A stretch of DNA of 64,000 nucleotides from Elymus sibiricus (taxonomy: Eukaryota; Streptophyta; Magnoliopsida; Poales; Poaceae): the NCBI GenBank assembly GCA_039707655.1, contig CM077675.1:418375162-418439161 (forward strand). Reading direction: 5' to 3'. A program made the position numbers and the translations under genes. The notes under the pieces are model-generated. The model did not search any database, was not told the origin of the DNA, and saw only the letters and a program-made list of their open reading frames with translations. Each line of letters starts with the position of its first letter. The stretch's first letter is position 1. This document shows positions 45,799-56,071 of this stretch, piece by piece.

Positions 45799-45817
45799 CC
45801 CCACGGTGGGCGCCAAC
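45799..45817 (-). promoter_or_regulatory. Gypsy A primer-binding site
   Basis: On the minus strand GTTGGCGCCCACCGTGGGG directly follows the 5' LTR end CCCACGACA. This TTGGCGCC-type sequence is the usual tRNA-primer site of plant Gypsy elements of this group; I do not assign the tRNA with certainty. Confidence 0.7.
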
Positions 45818-46381
45818 TGTCGTGGGAGCGAGTCTGACAGTAGAAGGTAGGGGTACGTAAGGAGAGGGCAGAGTCCTAGCTACGGCGAGGGTGTACACAC
45901 AGATGTATGAGTTCAGGCCCCTCTTGTGGAGGTAATAGCCCTACGTCTCAGGTGCTCGGGAGCTCTTTGTCGAGTGTAATTGGAGTATCGCTATAGGGGG
46001 TGCGAACCAACCCTTATGCCAGAGGGGAGGGGTGGCTTATATAGAGTGCGCTGCCCCTCATAAGTGACCGGCGTTTAAGGGTCAGATCGTGGTTATAAAG
46101 ACGTACGTTACTGGTAACGTACAACATAACGTACGTTACTGCCCGTTAGCCTCCCTGGGGTGACTTCTGGGCTTCTGTGGTCGACTGTCTTCTGGTCCTT
46201 CCGAGTGAAAGGTAAGCGTCGAGTGAAAGGTACCTCCGAGTGTATGTTGTCGAGTGACTTGTATGTCTTGGTGATTTCAGTCGGAGACTTCCTTGTAGCT
46301 CTTAAGCTTTCTGGGGTAGTGTCTTTAGGTAGGGCATGTAGGTCAGGCCTATGACCCTACCCTAGGTACATATCCCCATCA
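45818..46381 (-). repeat. Gypsy A 5' LTR with a rearranged patch
   Basis: 564 bp, 17 bp shorter than its partner. The difference is confined to about 46125-46140, where CGTACGTTAC replaces a 27-bp stretch present in the other LTR. The inserted letters copy a nearby ACGTACGTTAC (46109), which looks like templated repair. Confidence 0.9.
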
Positions 46382-47934
46382 CCCGGCAAGCCCGGCAAGC
46401 CCGGCAAGTCCGGCAAGCCCGGCAAGCCCGGCACCGGCAGGCCCGACACGTCCGGCCCCGGCAAGCCCGGCAAGTCCGGCAAGTCCTGCCAACCCGGCAA
46501 CCCCGGCAAGCCCGGCCCTGCCAGGCTCCCAACCACCACTACCACCCAACGCCGTACCCATTCCACCACCCACTAATGATCACGTCATGTGCACCCGCGG
46601 CAAACGCGGATTCCTTCTACCCACAAAACGCCTCAACCTCACAGCCACCCCAACCCTTTCTCCTATTCCCTCTTCTTACAAACGAGCTCTTCTTGATCCT
46701 CTTTGGCTCTCAGCTATGCGCGATGAATTTAACGCTCTTCAGCAAAATAATACATGGATTCTTGTTTCCAAACCTCCTGGTGTTAATGTTGTTTCTGGAA
46801 AATGGGTTTTTCATCATAAATTTCATTATGATGGCACTCTTGCTCGTTACAAAGCCAGATGGGTGTGTCGTGGTTTCTCTCAGCAACATGGCATTGATTT
46901 TGATGAAACTTTTTCTCCCGTTATTAAACCAAGTACTATTCGTGTTGTTCTTAGTCTTGCTGTTTCCTCCTCTTGGCCCATTCATCAGCTAGACGTTAAA
47001 AATGCTTTTCTTCATTATTTATGGTCTTAGACAAGCTCCTCGTGCATGGTTTCAACGTTTTGCTGCCTTTATTCAAACAGTAGGCTTCATTCCCTCCAAA
47101 TCTGATTCTTCATTATTTATTTTTCGCTCCTCTTCCCACACTGCCTATCTCTTGCTTTATGTTGATGATATAGTTCTCACGGCTAGCTCTGACTCTTTTC
47201 TTCAACATATAATCTCTTCTCTTAGTCATGAATTTTCCATGACTGATCTTGGTCCTCTTCATCATTTTCTTGGCGTTACTGTTTCTCGCACAAAGTCTAC
47301 CCTTTTTCTCTCTCAACGATCCTATCTTTTAGACTTGCTTTCTCGTTCTGGTATGTCTGATTGTCAACCCTCTCGTACCCCGGCCGACATTGGTGCCAAA
47401 TTGTCGGCTGATGGTGATCCTGTTTCTGACCCCACTTTGTATCGTAGCATCACCGGTGCCCTTCAATATGCCACTCTCACTAGGCCCGACATTTCATACT
47501 CTGTTCAGCAAGCCTGTCTTTTTATGCATGATCCTCGTGCTCCTCATCTTGCTCACGTCCACCGCATTGTTCGCTATTTAAAAGGAACTCTTGATCATGG
47601 TCTTCTCATTAATTCTTCTTCTCCAACAAGTTTGACAGTTTATTCTGATGCAGACTGGGCAGGTTGTCCAGATACTCGACGGTCTACATCCGGATTTTGT
47701 GTTTATTTGGGTGATAATCTTGTTTCTTGGTGTTGTAAAAGGCAGGCAACAGTTTCCAGGTCTTCTGCCGAGGCTGAATATAGGTCGGTTGCTCATGCTG
47801 TGGCTGAAGCGGTGTGACTGCGTCAGCTTCTCGTGGAACTTCATCGCCCACTTGATCGTGCAACCATCGTTTATTGTGATAACATCTCTGCAGTATACAT
47901 GGCTTCCAATCCAGTTCAGCATCGTCGCACCAAG
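46382..47934 (+). pseudogene. Copia reverse transcriptase and RNase H, deleted and interrupted
   Basis: Continues the Copia frame after Gypsy A. The Ala-Ser-Pro minisatellite (46382-46530) leads into NDHVMCTRGK and the RT start (ALLDPLWLSAMRDEF, KWVFHHKFHYDG, QLDVKNAFLH). At about 47015 roughly 30 codons expected between NAFLH and YGLRQAPRAW are missing and the frame changes. RT resumes with LLLYVDDIVLTA (YVDD catalytic motif) and the thumb region, then RNase H (VYSDADWAGCPDTRRSTSGF, SRSSAEAEYRSV). TGA at 47815-47817 replaces the Trp usual in AEAVWLRQLL. The frame then runs to 47934, where Gypsy B is inserted. Confidence 0.88.
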
Positions 47935-48515
47935 TGATGGGGATATGTACCTAGGGTAGGGTCATAGGCCTGACCTACCTGCCCTACCCAAGGACACTGC
48001 CCCAGAAAGCTTAAGGGCTGTAAGGAGATCTCCGACTGAAATCGCCAAGGCATACGAGTCACTCGACAATATCCACTCGGCGATTACCTTTTCACTCGAC
48101 GAGTACCATTCACTCGGAAGACCCGGAAGACAGTCGACCGTAGAAGACCAGAAGCCACCCCAGGGAGGCCAACGGGCAGGCATTCGTCTGTCTCATTAAT
48201 AGCGTTTATTATGTACGTTATCAGTAACGTACGTCTTTATAACCACGATCTGACCCTTAAACGCTGGACACTTATGAGGGGCAGCGCACTCTATATAAGC
48301 CACCCCTCACCTCTGGCATAAAGGTTGGTTCGCATCCCCTGTAACGACACTTATATTTCACTCGACAAGAGCTCCCGAGCACTGAGACGTAGGGCTTTTA
48401 CCTCCACGAGAGGGGCCTGAACTCATACATCCGTGTGTACACCCTCGCCGTAGCTAGGAATCTGCCCTCTCCTTACGTACCCCAACCTTCTACTGTCAGG
48501 CTCATTCCCACAACA
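47935..48515 (+). repeat. Gypsy B 5' LTR
   Basis: Begins TGATGGGGATATG and ends CCCACAACA. TATA box CTATATAAGC is at 48291-48300. ACTCGAC and CACTCGG words are frequent. Differences from the 3' LTR include the last codon-like triplet ACA/GACA and several transitions. Confidence 0.93.
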
Positions 48516-48534
48516 GTTGGCTTCCACCGTGGGG
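48516..48534 (+). promoter_or_regulatory. Gypsy B primer-binding site, mutated
   Basis: GTTGGCTTCCACCGTGGGG follows the 5' LTR; compared with copy A, GCGCC has become GCTTC, which would weaken primer pairing. Confidence 0.65.
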
Positions 48535-48581
48535 CGGCGTCTAAGCGACTTCCGGCGAGGTTGCATTTGTTTTCCTTCGTC

Positions 48582-51500
48582 ATGTCTTCCGGCGGTGATT
48601 TGTTCCTGGGCCGCGAGATCCGTCTCGGAGCACTCACCTTCATCGCCGACGGTTCGGCATGGCTCCAGGAAGCGCCTCTAGATGTTGAGGCGCTCCCAAT
48701 ACGCGGAGCGACGCACTTCTGCGCAAGCTCCTGCGGTGTTCTTCTCCTTCAGCTGTCGACTCCGTACGTGTCGGCCCTCCATGCTGTTTGTCGCCGCAAG
48801 CGATCCGGTCGTTCACGGCTACAGCGTTGGGTGCGACATGCGGCGGCCCGCCAGGCTTCGTCCCCGCAGATTGCGGCCATCGAGCCCACCGAGTCACTTC
48901 TCGGCGTGTTCGACTCGGCGTCAGATCGGTCTGACGTTCCCTCCGAGTGCGAGAGCTGCGATCCTGTGGCTGAAGTTCTTATGGCTGGCTCTCATCAGTG
49001 TCCGTCGCCTGGCTTCAACCACGCCAGGCACGAGTTTGGTGGAACGTCGAATGAACAGCATCGCCGGGATGAGGATGTTCTCCATACTCCCATCGTCGGC
49101 ATGACTGCTGAGGCCCATGCCATGGAGGCGACTCGCCTTTGACTCAAAGAGATGCAGAAGGCACTCGACGAGCGTGCTCGACAGAGTTCGCCGTGTCCCA
49201 ATCGACATCAGCGACAGTTGTTTCCGAGTGGATCTCGGAATAACGTCGAGGTATTCCGTACTCCAGTGTTGAATGTTGCAGCTGCTGCTAGGATTGCAGA
49301 TTCTATACAGCCGTCACGATCGGAAGCTGCTAGAGGTTTGCAACAGATCAGAACATTGCTCGAGGCAGCGCAGCAGCAGAATGCGGCTGTTTCTCAGTCG
49401 CAGAACAGGTTACATAGCAATTCGCCCAGGGCGGAAACAGTTCAGTCGGCCCACAGCCCTGGGTCGCCCCTGCGCCACAGAGGCGGAGACTTCCGTGAAG
49501 GTCGGTACAGAGATCAGGGGCGAGATCAGTTTGCTCCCCGTTATCACCGCGATGACCGCCGTCGAGTGCTTTCTCCTCCGCGGAGTGGTTCATATGTGCC
49601 CCGGCACAATGATGATAGGCGCCCGTTCGGTGATGAGCGGAATCCTGGATTTGACGCAAGGGATGTCCTCGCTCAAAGACGGGTCGATAGAGGCAGAGCC
49701 CACAGAGATGGTTATAACGAAGACTATCCGAGTGGAAGTGGAGCTGTTGTGTCTGGTCCCGAGTGTTTTAGCAGAGCCATTCGCTCTGCAGAGATTCCCC
49801 CCAACTTCAGGTTGGCGGCGGGAATTGGCAAATTTTCTGGCGAGTCGAAGCCCGAGACATGGTTAGATGATTACCGAGTGGCCGTGCAGATTGGTGGAGG
49901 AAACGACAACATAGCCATGAAGAATTTGTCCCTGATGTTAGATGGTTTGGCCAGAGCTTGGTTGAAACGTTTGGCTCCCTCTAGTATCTATTGCTGGGAG
50001 GATTTGGCCCGAGTGTTCATCAGATCCTTTGAGGGCACCTGCAAACGTCCGGCTGGTTTGATTGATTTGCAGCACTGTGTTCAGAAACCCAATGAGACCT
50101 TGCGAGACTACATTCAGCGCTGGTCCACCCTGCATCACACGGTGGAGAATGTTTCCGAACATCAGGCTGTTTGCGCCTTCAAGGCTGGTGTTAGATACAG
50201 AGAGCTCTATCTGAAGTTTGGTCGCACTGGTGATATTTCTCTGAGCAAGATGATGGAGATTGCCACTCGGTGCGCCAATGGTGAAGAAGAGGACCGCCTC
50301 CGAAGCGGTAAAGGAAAAGCAGTCGACAATGATGCAGGCGGAAATTCCAATCGGAAGCAGAAGCGCAAGGCTGATCCCCCTGTTCAGGCAGAAGCGGCCG
50401 CTCTGGCGGCATAGGCCAAAAATAAAGGAAAGTCCAAAGCTAAGTTCACCCCCAAGAAGTCAAAGAATCAATCGGGTACAGATGTTATGGATTTACCGTG
50501 TGCAATCCACACGAGGAAAGATGAAGAGGGCAATTTAATATTGCCAAAGCATACCACTCGACAGTGCCGTTTGCTGATCGAACAGTTCAAAGAGAGCCAG
50601 TCGAGTGAAAAAGACCCTGAAAAGGGAGATGAAGAATATAAAGAAGAGTTTCCTGAGGTCAATGCCACTCTGTTGATTTTTGCTGATGTTGAGAGCAAGA
50701 GTCGACTGAAAGTTATCAACAGGGAGGTTAACATGGCGGTTCCCTCTACCCCCACATATCTCAAGTGGTCTCAGACTGCTATCACGTTTGATCAGTCAGA
50801 TCACCCTGCGCATATCGCTACCCCTGGGCGGCAAGCGCTGGTGGTGGACCCAGTTGAGGGGGGCACTCGACTCCGCAAGGTTTTGATGGACGGTGGGAGC
50901 GGTCTGAACATCCTATATGCAGATACCCTCAAGGGGATGGGCATTCCGATGTCCCGACTCAGTGAAAGCAACATGCAGTTCCATGGCGTCATCCCTGGGA
51001 AAAAGGCCCATTCACTCGGTCAAATAGCGTTGGATGTTGTGTTTGGTGACGTTAAACATTTTCGCAAGGAAAAATTGACATTTGAAGTGGTGGACTTCCA
51101 GAGCGCATACCACGCCATCCTTGGTCGTCCGGCTTATGCCCGTTTCATGGCCCGTCCATGTTACGTGTATCTCAAGCTGAAGATGCCCGGGCCCAAGGGT
51201 GTGATCACAGTCACTGGCAATCGACAGAGGGCTGAGGAGTTCCTTCAGCAGGGCTCCAAGATCGCCGATCATCAGATGGCTATGGTTGAATTGAAAGAAT
51301 ACAAGAAAAACGCTGATCCTTCCGACCTGTTGCGCGCTAAGAAGCCTGCTTCTGAGTCAGCTTTTCAGTCGGTAGGAGAAGTGAAGAAAGTGAACATTCA
51401 CCCGACAGATCCCACTGCTGCCCCAACCAACATCTCGACGACAGTCGACAGCAAATAGGAAGCCGAGCTCATCCAGTTCCTCCGTGAGAACTGGGACATC

Positions 51501-54500
51501 TTCGCATGGAAGCCTGCTAACATGCCTGGTGTACCCAGGGAACTGGCTGAGCACCGGTTGAGAGTTGACCCGAAGGCCAAGCCTGTGAAGGAGCATTTGC
51601 GTCGGTCGGCAACGGAGAAGCGAAAAGCAATCGGCGAGGAGGTGGCTCGTCTCTTGGCGGCTAAGTTCATACGTGAGATTTACCACTCCGAGTGGTTATC
51701 GAACGTCGTTATGGTCCCTAAGAAGGACAAGTCACTCCGCATGTGTATTGATTTCAAACATATCAATCGGGTCTGCCCGAAAGATCATTTTCCACTCCCC
51801 CGCATTGATCAGATTGTCGACTCAACTGCGGGGTGTGAGCGTCTATCTTTTCTGGATGCTTACTCTGGTTACCATCAGATCCGTCTGTTTGGTCCGGATG
51901 AAATAAAGACAGCCTTCATCACCCCTTTCGGGTGTTTCTGTTATATCACCATGCCTTTTGGTTTGAAGAACGCTGGCGCTACTTTCATGCGCATGATTCA
52001 AAAATGTTTACTCGATCAGATCCCTCGGAATGTTGAAGCATACATGGATGACATTGTCGTCAAGTCTCGCAAAGGTTCCGACCTGTTGTCTGACTTAGCT
52101 GAAACATTCGCCAATCTGAGGAGATATGACATCAAGCTAAATCCGACTAAGTGCACTTTCGGTGTTCCAGGCGGCAAATTACTCGGTTTTCTCATTTCGG
52201 AAAAGGGAATCGACGTTAATCCTGAAAAGATTGGTGCCATCACCCGAATGAAAAGCCCTGAGCGTGTGCACGATGTCCAGAAGCTCACAGGTTGCTTGGC
52301 AGCATTGAGTCGATTCATTTCTCATCTCGGTGAAAAGGCATTGCCTTTATACCGACTGATGAAGAGGTCTGATACATTCGAGTGGACTCCAAAAGCTGAA
52401 GCAGCGTTTGTCGAGCTCAAAGCTCTGCTTTCCACCCAGCCGGTGCTTGCTGCTCCGCACAGTAAAGAGCCATTGCTATTGTACATAGCAGCTACTAATC
52501 AGGTCGTCAGTACAGTTCTCACTGTCGAGAGGGAAGAGGAAGGTAAAGCTTACAAAGTCCAGCGTCCTGTTTATTACATCTCTGAAGTGTTGACTCCTTC
52601 AAAGCAAAGATATCCACATTACCAGAAGCTCGTGTACGGTATATATCTGTCAGCTAAGAAGGTGGCACATTATTTTCAAGATCACTCAATTTCAGTCGTC
52701 AGTGATGCTCCATTGTCTGAAATTCTCCACAATCGAGATGCGTCTGGTCGAGTGGCCAAATGGGCTATTGAGCTCCTCTATTTTGACATCAAGTTTGAAG
52801 CAAAGAAAGCAATCAAGTCTCAAGCCCTCGCTGATTTCCTGGCCGAGTGGACTGAACAGCAGCAACCGATCCAAGTTTACTCGGCACACTGGACCATGTT
52901 CTTTGATGGCTCGAAGATGCTGAATGGGTCTGGTGCTGGCGTATTACTGGTGTCCCCAAAAGGCGACAAACTCAGTTACGTCTTGCAGATTCACTTTGAT
53001 TCCTCCAACAATGAAGCTGAATATGAAGCACTCTTGTATGGGTTGCGTATGGCCATTTCACTCGGTGTCCGGCGCCTGATGGTATATGGCGACTCCGATT
53101 TGGTGGTCAATCAAGTGATGAAAGAGTGGGATGTCAGGAACCCCGCTATGACTGGATACTGCAATGCAGTAAGGAAACTCGAGAAGAAATTCAAAGGTTT
53201 GGAACTCCATCATGTTCCCCGAGTGAAGAATCAAGCAGCTGATGAGCTGGCAAAGATTGGATCCACTCGGAAGCCTGTCCCCAGCAATGTATTTCTCGAG
53301 CACCTTCATTCTCCTTTGGTGCAGGAAGATCCCTTCACTGAAGAGCCCCCGCAGGCAAAAAGCGTCTCTGATCCGACTGAAGTCTATGTCCCAGCTGTCA
53401 TTGATCTGGTCATGGAGATTTTAGTGATCACGCCCGACTGGACTGTACCCTATATTGCGTACATTCTTAGGAGAGAACTCCCAGATGATGAAGATGAAGC
53501 TCGACAGATAGTCCGCAGATCCAAGGCTTTTACTGTTATGGATGGGCAACTCTACAGAGAAAGTGTGACTGGCGTGACTCAGCGGTGTATTTCTCCTGAA
53601 GAAGGTCGACTGATTTTGGAGGAGATTCACTCGGGAACTTGTGGTCATCATGCGTCCTCTAGGACAATTGTTGCCAAAGCTTACCGAGCGGGTTTCTTCT
53701 GGCCACGTGCCAATGAGATGGCTAAAGATATAGTCGGTCACTGCGAAGGATGCCAGTTCTATTCGAACCTGTCACACAAACCTGCGTCTGCCTTGAAGAC
53801 TATTCCACTCGTCTGGCCGTTTGCTGTATGGGGCTTGGATATGGTTGGACCCCTTAGAACAGGCCAGAGTGGATTCACTCACTGGTTGCAGTCGACAAGT
53901 TCACTAAGTGGATTGAAGCTAAACCCATCAAGAAGCTGAACGCCCGCACTGCTATCAAATTCATGAAAGAGATAACATTCCGGTATGGAGTCCCCCACAG
54001 TATCATTACAGACAACGACTCTAATTTTGACTCGGAAGAGTTCAGATACTTTTGCTCCTCTCAAGGCACTCGGGTGGACTACGCGTCCGTTGCACACCCC
54101 CAGTCTAACGGTCAAGCTAAGCGAGCGAACGGCCTTATCCTCCAAGGACTGAAGCCTCGGCTCATGCGAGATCTTGATCATGCTGCTGGAGCTTGGGTCA
54201 CTGAAATGCCGTCTGTTCTGTGGGGCTTGAAGACGACTCCAAACCGGTCGACTGGACGCACTCCTTTCTTCCTTGTGTATGGAGCTGAAGCCGTTTTGCC
54301 AAGTGACGTTCTTCACAATTCTCCCCGAGTGGATCTTTACTCTGAAGACGAAGCTGAGCAAGCAAGACAAGATGGTGTGGATATCCTAGAGGAAGAACGA
54401 GAGATGGCCCTGATCCGGTCGACTGTATATCAACAAGACCTTCGCCGCTTCCATGCGAGACACGTCAAGAGCCGTTCATTCCACGAAGGTGATCTGGTGC

Positions 54501-54667
54501 TCCGAGTGGATCAACAGCGACCCCACAAGTTGGCCCCAGCGTGGGAAGGCCCATTCGTCGTCACCAAGGTGCTGAACAATGGAGCGTACCATCTTTTCAA
54601 CTTGAAGAAGAATATTGATGTGCCACGCGCCTGGAACGCGGATTTGCTTCGACGCTTTTATACTTGA
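48582..54667 (+). pseudogene. Gypsy B gag-pol, nearly intact
   Basis: ATG 48582 (MSSGGDLFLGREIRLG). Stops at TGA 49140-49142 (CGA in A) and TAG 50412-50414 (CAG in A) are private. TAG at 51456-51458, after THVDSK-like ...TTVDSK, is shared with copy A and separates gag-protease from RT in one continuous frame. The protease is VLMDGGSGLNILY. RT has FLDAYSGYHQIR and YMDDIVVKS. The second RNase H has FDGSKMLNGSGAG and SNNEAEYEALLYGL. The integrase HHCC region is HSGTCGHHASS...GHCEGCQF. A 4-base loss near 53883 shifts the frame in the integrase core. The rest, including DYASVAHPQSNGQAKRANG and the C-terminal RVDQQRPHKLAPAWEGPF, is open to TGA 54665-54667. Confidence 0.92.
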
Positions 54668-54775
54668 CGACTGAGTTGTTTTGATGTAATAAGAGTGCTC
54701 CAGACGATGTCATTTGTTAAGTTATGACTTCCGCAGTCTATTGTCGATTCCGATCTCACAATTTCGCATTCAAAG

Positions 54776-55740
54776 ACTTCTCCGAGCGAAGAGCAACCCT
54801 CTTGCTCGGGGGCTTAGCTGCGTACCCGTTTCGCCTAAGTTAAAAACCCTTCCGAGTGTATAACATTCAATACACTCGGAGACTTAGCCGCGAACCAGTC
54901 TTCGCCTAAGTTCAAAAAACTCCTCCGAGTGAAGAGCAACCCTCTTGCTCGGGGGCTTAGCTGCGAACCCGTTTCGCCTAAGTTAAAAACCCTTCCGAGT
55001 GTATAACATTCAATACACTCGGAGACTTAGCCGCGAACCAGTCTTCGCCTAAGTTCAGAGACCTTCCCCGAGTGAAGAGCAACCCTCTTGCTCGGGGGCT
55101 TAGCTGCGAACCCGTTTCGCCTAAGTTAAAAACCCTTCCGAGTGTATAACATTCAATACACTCGGGGGCTTAGCTACGAACCCGTTTCGCCTAAGTTAAA
55201 AACCCTTCCGAGTGTATAACATTCAATACACTCGGAGACTTAGCCGCGAACCAGTCTTCGCCTAAGTTCAGAAAACTTCTCCGAGTGAAGAGCAACCCTC
55301 TTGCTCGGGGGCTTAGCTGCGAACCCGTTTCGCCTAAGTTAAAAACCCTTCCGAGTGTTTAACATTCAATACACTCGGAGACTTAGCCGCGAACCAGTCT
55401 TCGCCTAAGTTTAGATAACTTCTCCGAGTGAAGAGCAACCCTCTTGCTCGGAGGCTTAGCTGCGAACCCGTTTCGCCTAAGTTAAAAACCCTTCCAAGTG
55501 TATAACATTCGATACACTCGGAGACTTAGCCGCGAATCAGTCTTCGCCTAAGTTCAGAAAACTTCTCCGAGTAAAGAGCAATCCTCTTGCTCGGGGGCTT
55601 AGCTGCGAACCCGTTTCGCCTAAGTTAAAAACCTTTCCGGGTGTATAACATTCAATACACTCGGAAACTTAGCCGCGAACCAGTCTTCTCCTAAGTTCAA
55701 AAACTTTTCCGAGTAAAGAGCAATTCTCTCACTCGGGGGC
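54776..55740. repeat. Tandem array of about 7 units of 142 bp in Gypsy B
   Basis: The same dimeric unit as in element A but in the opposite orientation on the plus strand (CTTCGCCTAAGTT and TTTCGCCTAAGTT halves). One half unit near 55150-55200 is duplicated without its partner. Divergence between units is greater than in A, so A's array looks recently expanded. Confidence 0.9.
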
Positions 55741-56071
55741 TTAGCTGTGAACCAGTTTTCACCTAAGTTAAAAAATCCTTCCGAGTGTAAGGTATTCCTA
55801 ACACTCGGAACTTAGCTGCGAACCAGTCTTCACCTAAGTCCTAAATTCTTTCGAGTGCAGAACACCCGTTCCATTCGAGAATTAAATAAATTCAGCCAAG
55901 CAAAATGTCGGAAAGCAAAATGCGAGTAAGACTAGAATCTCTAGCGCAGCATAAACTTGTTCGCGCAAAGGGAAGTTCTCAGGCTTAAGGCCTGAACGAA
56001 GTTTTAATCGGTTACACCATCACTCGGCATGCCGAGGCAAATAAAGTTTTAACTGAAAGCAACGTACTTTT

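Larger units (their letters stand above)
30765..46381 (-). mobile_element. Gypsy (Tat-type) retrotransposon A, 15,617 bp, TSD CCCGG
   Basis: Minus orientation: 5' LTR 46381-45818, gag-pol 45750-39663, 142-bp tandem array 39560-35600, antisense gene 31896-35396, 3' LTR 31345-30765. Target duplication CCCGG is at 30760-30764 and 46382-46386. The ends are TGATGGGG and CCCACGACA. A second RNase H of the plant Tat type and an extra antisense gene downstream of pol place it in the Tat group. Outside one rearranged patch the LTRs differ at about four positions by eye, so A is younger than B. Pol has one frameshift and several stops. Confidence 0.95.
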
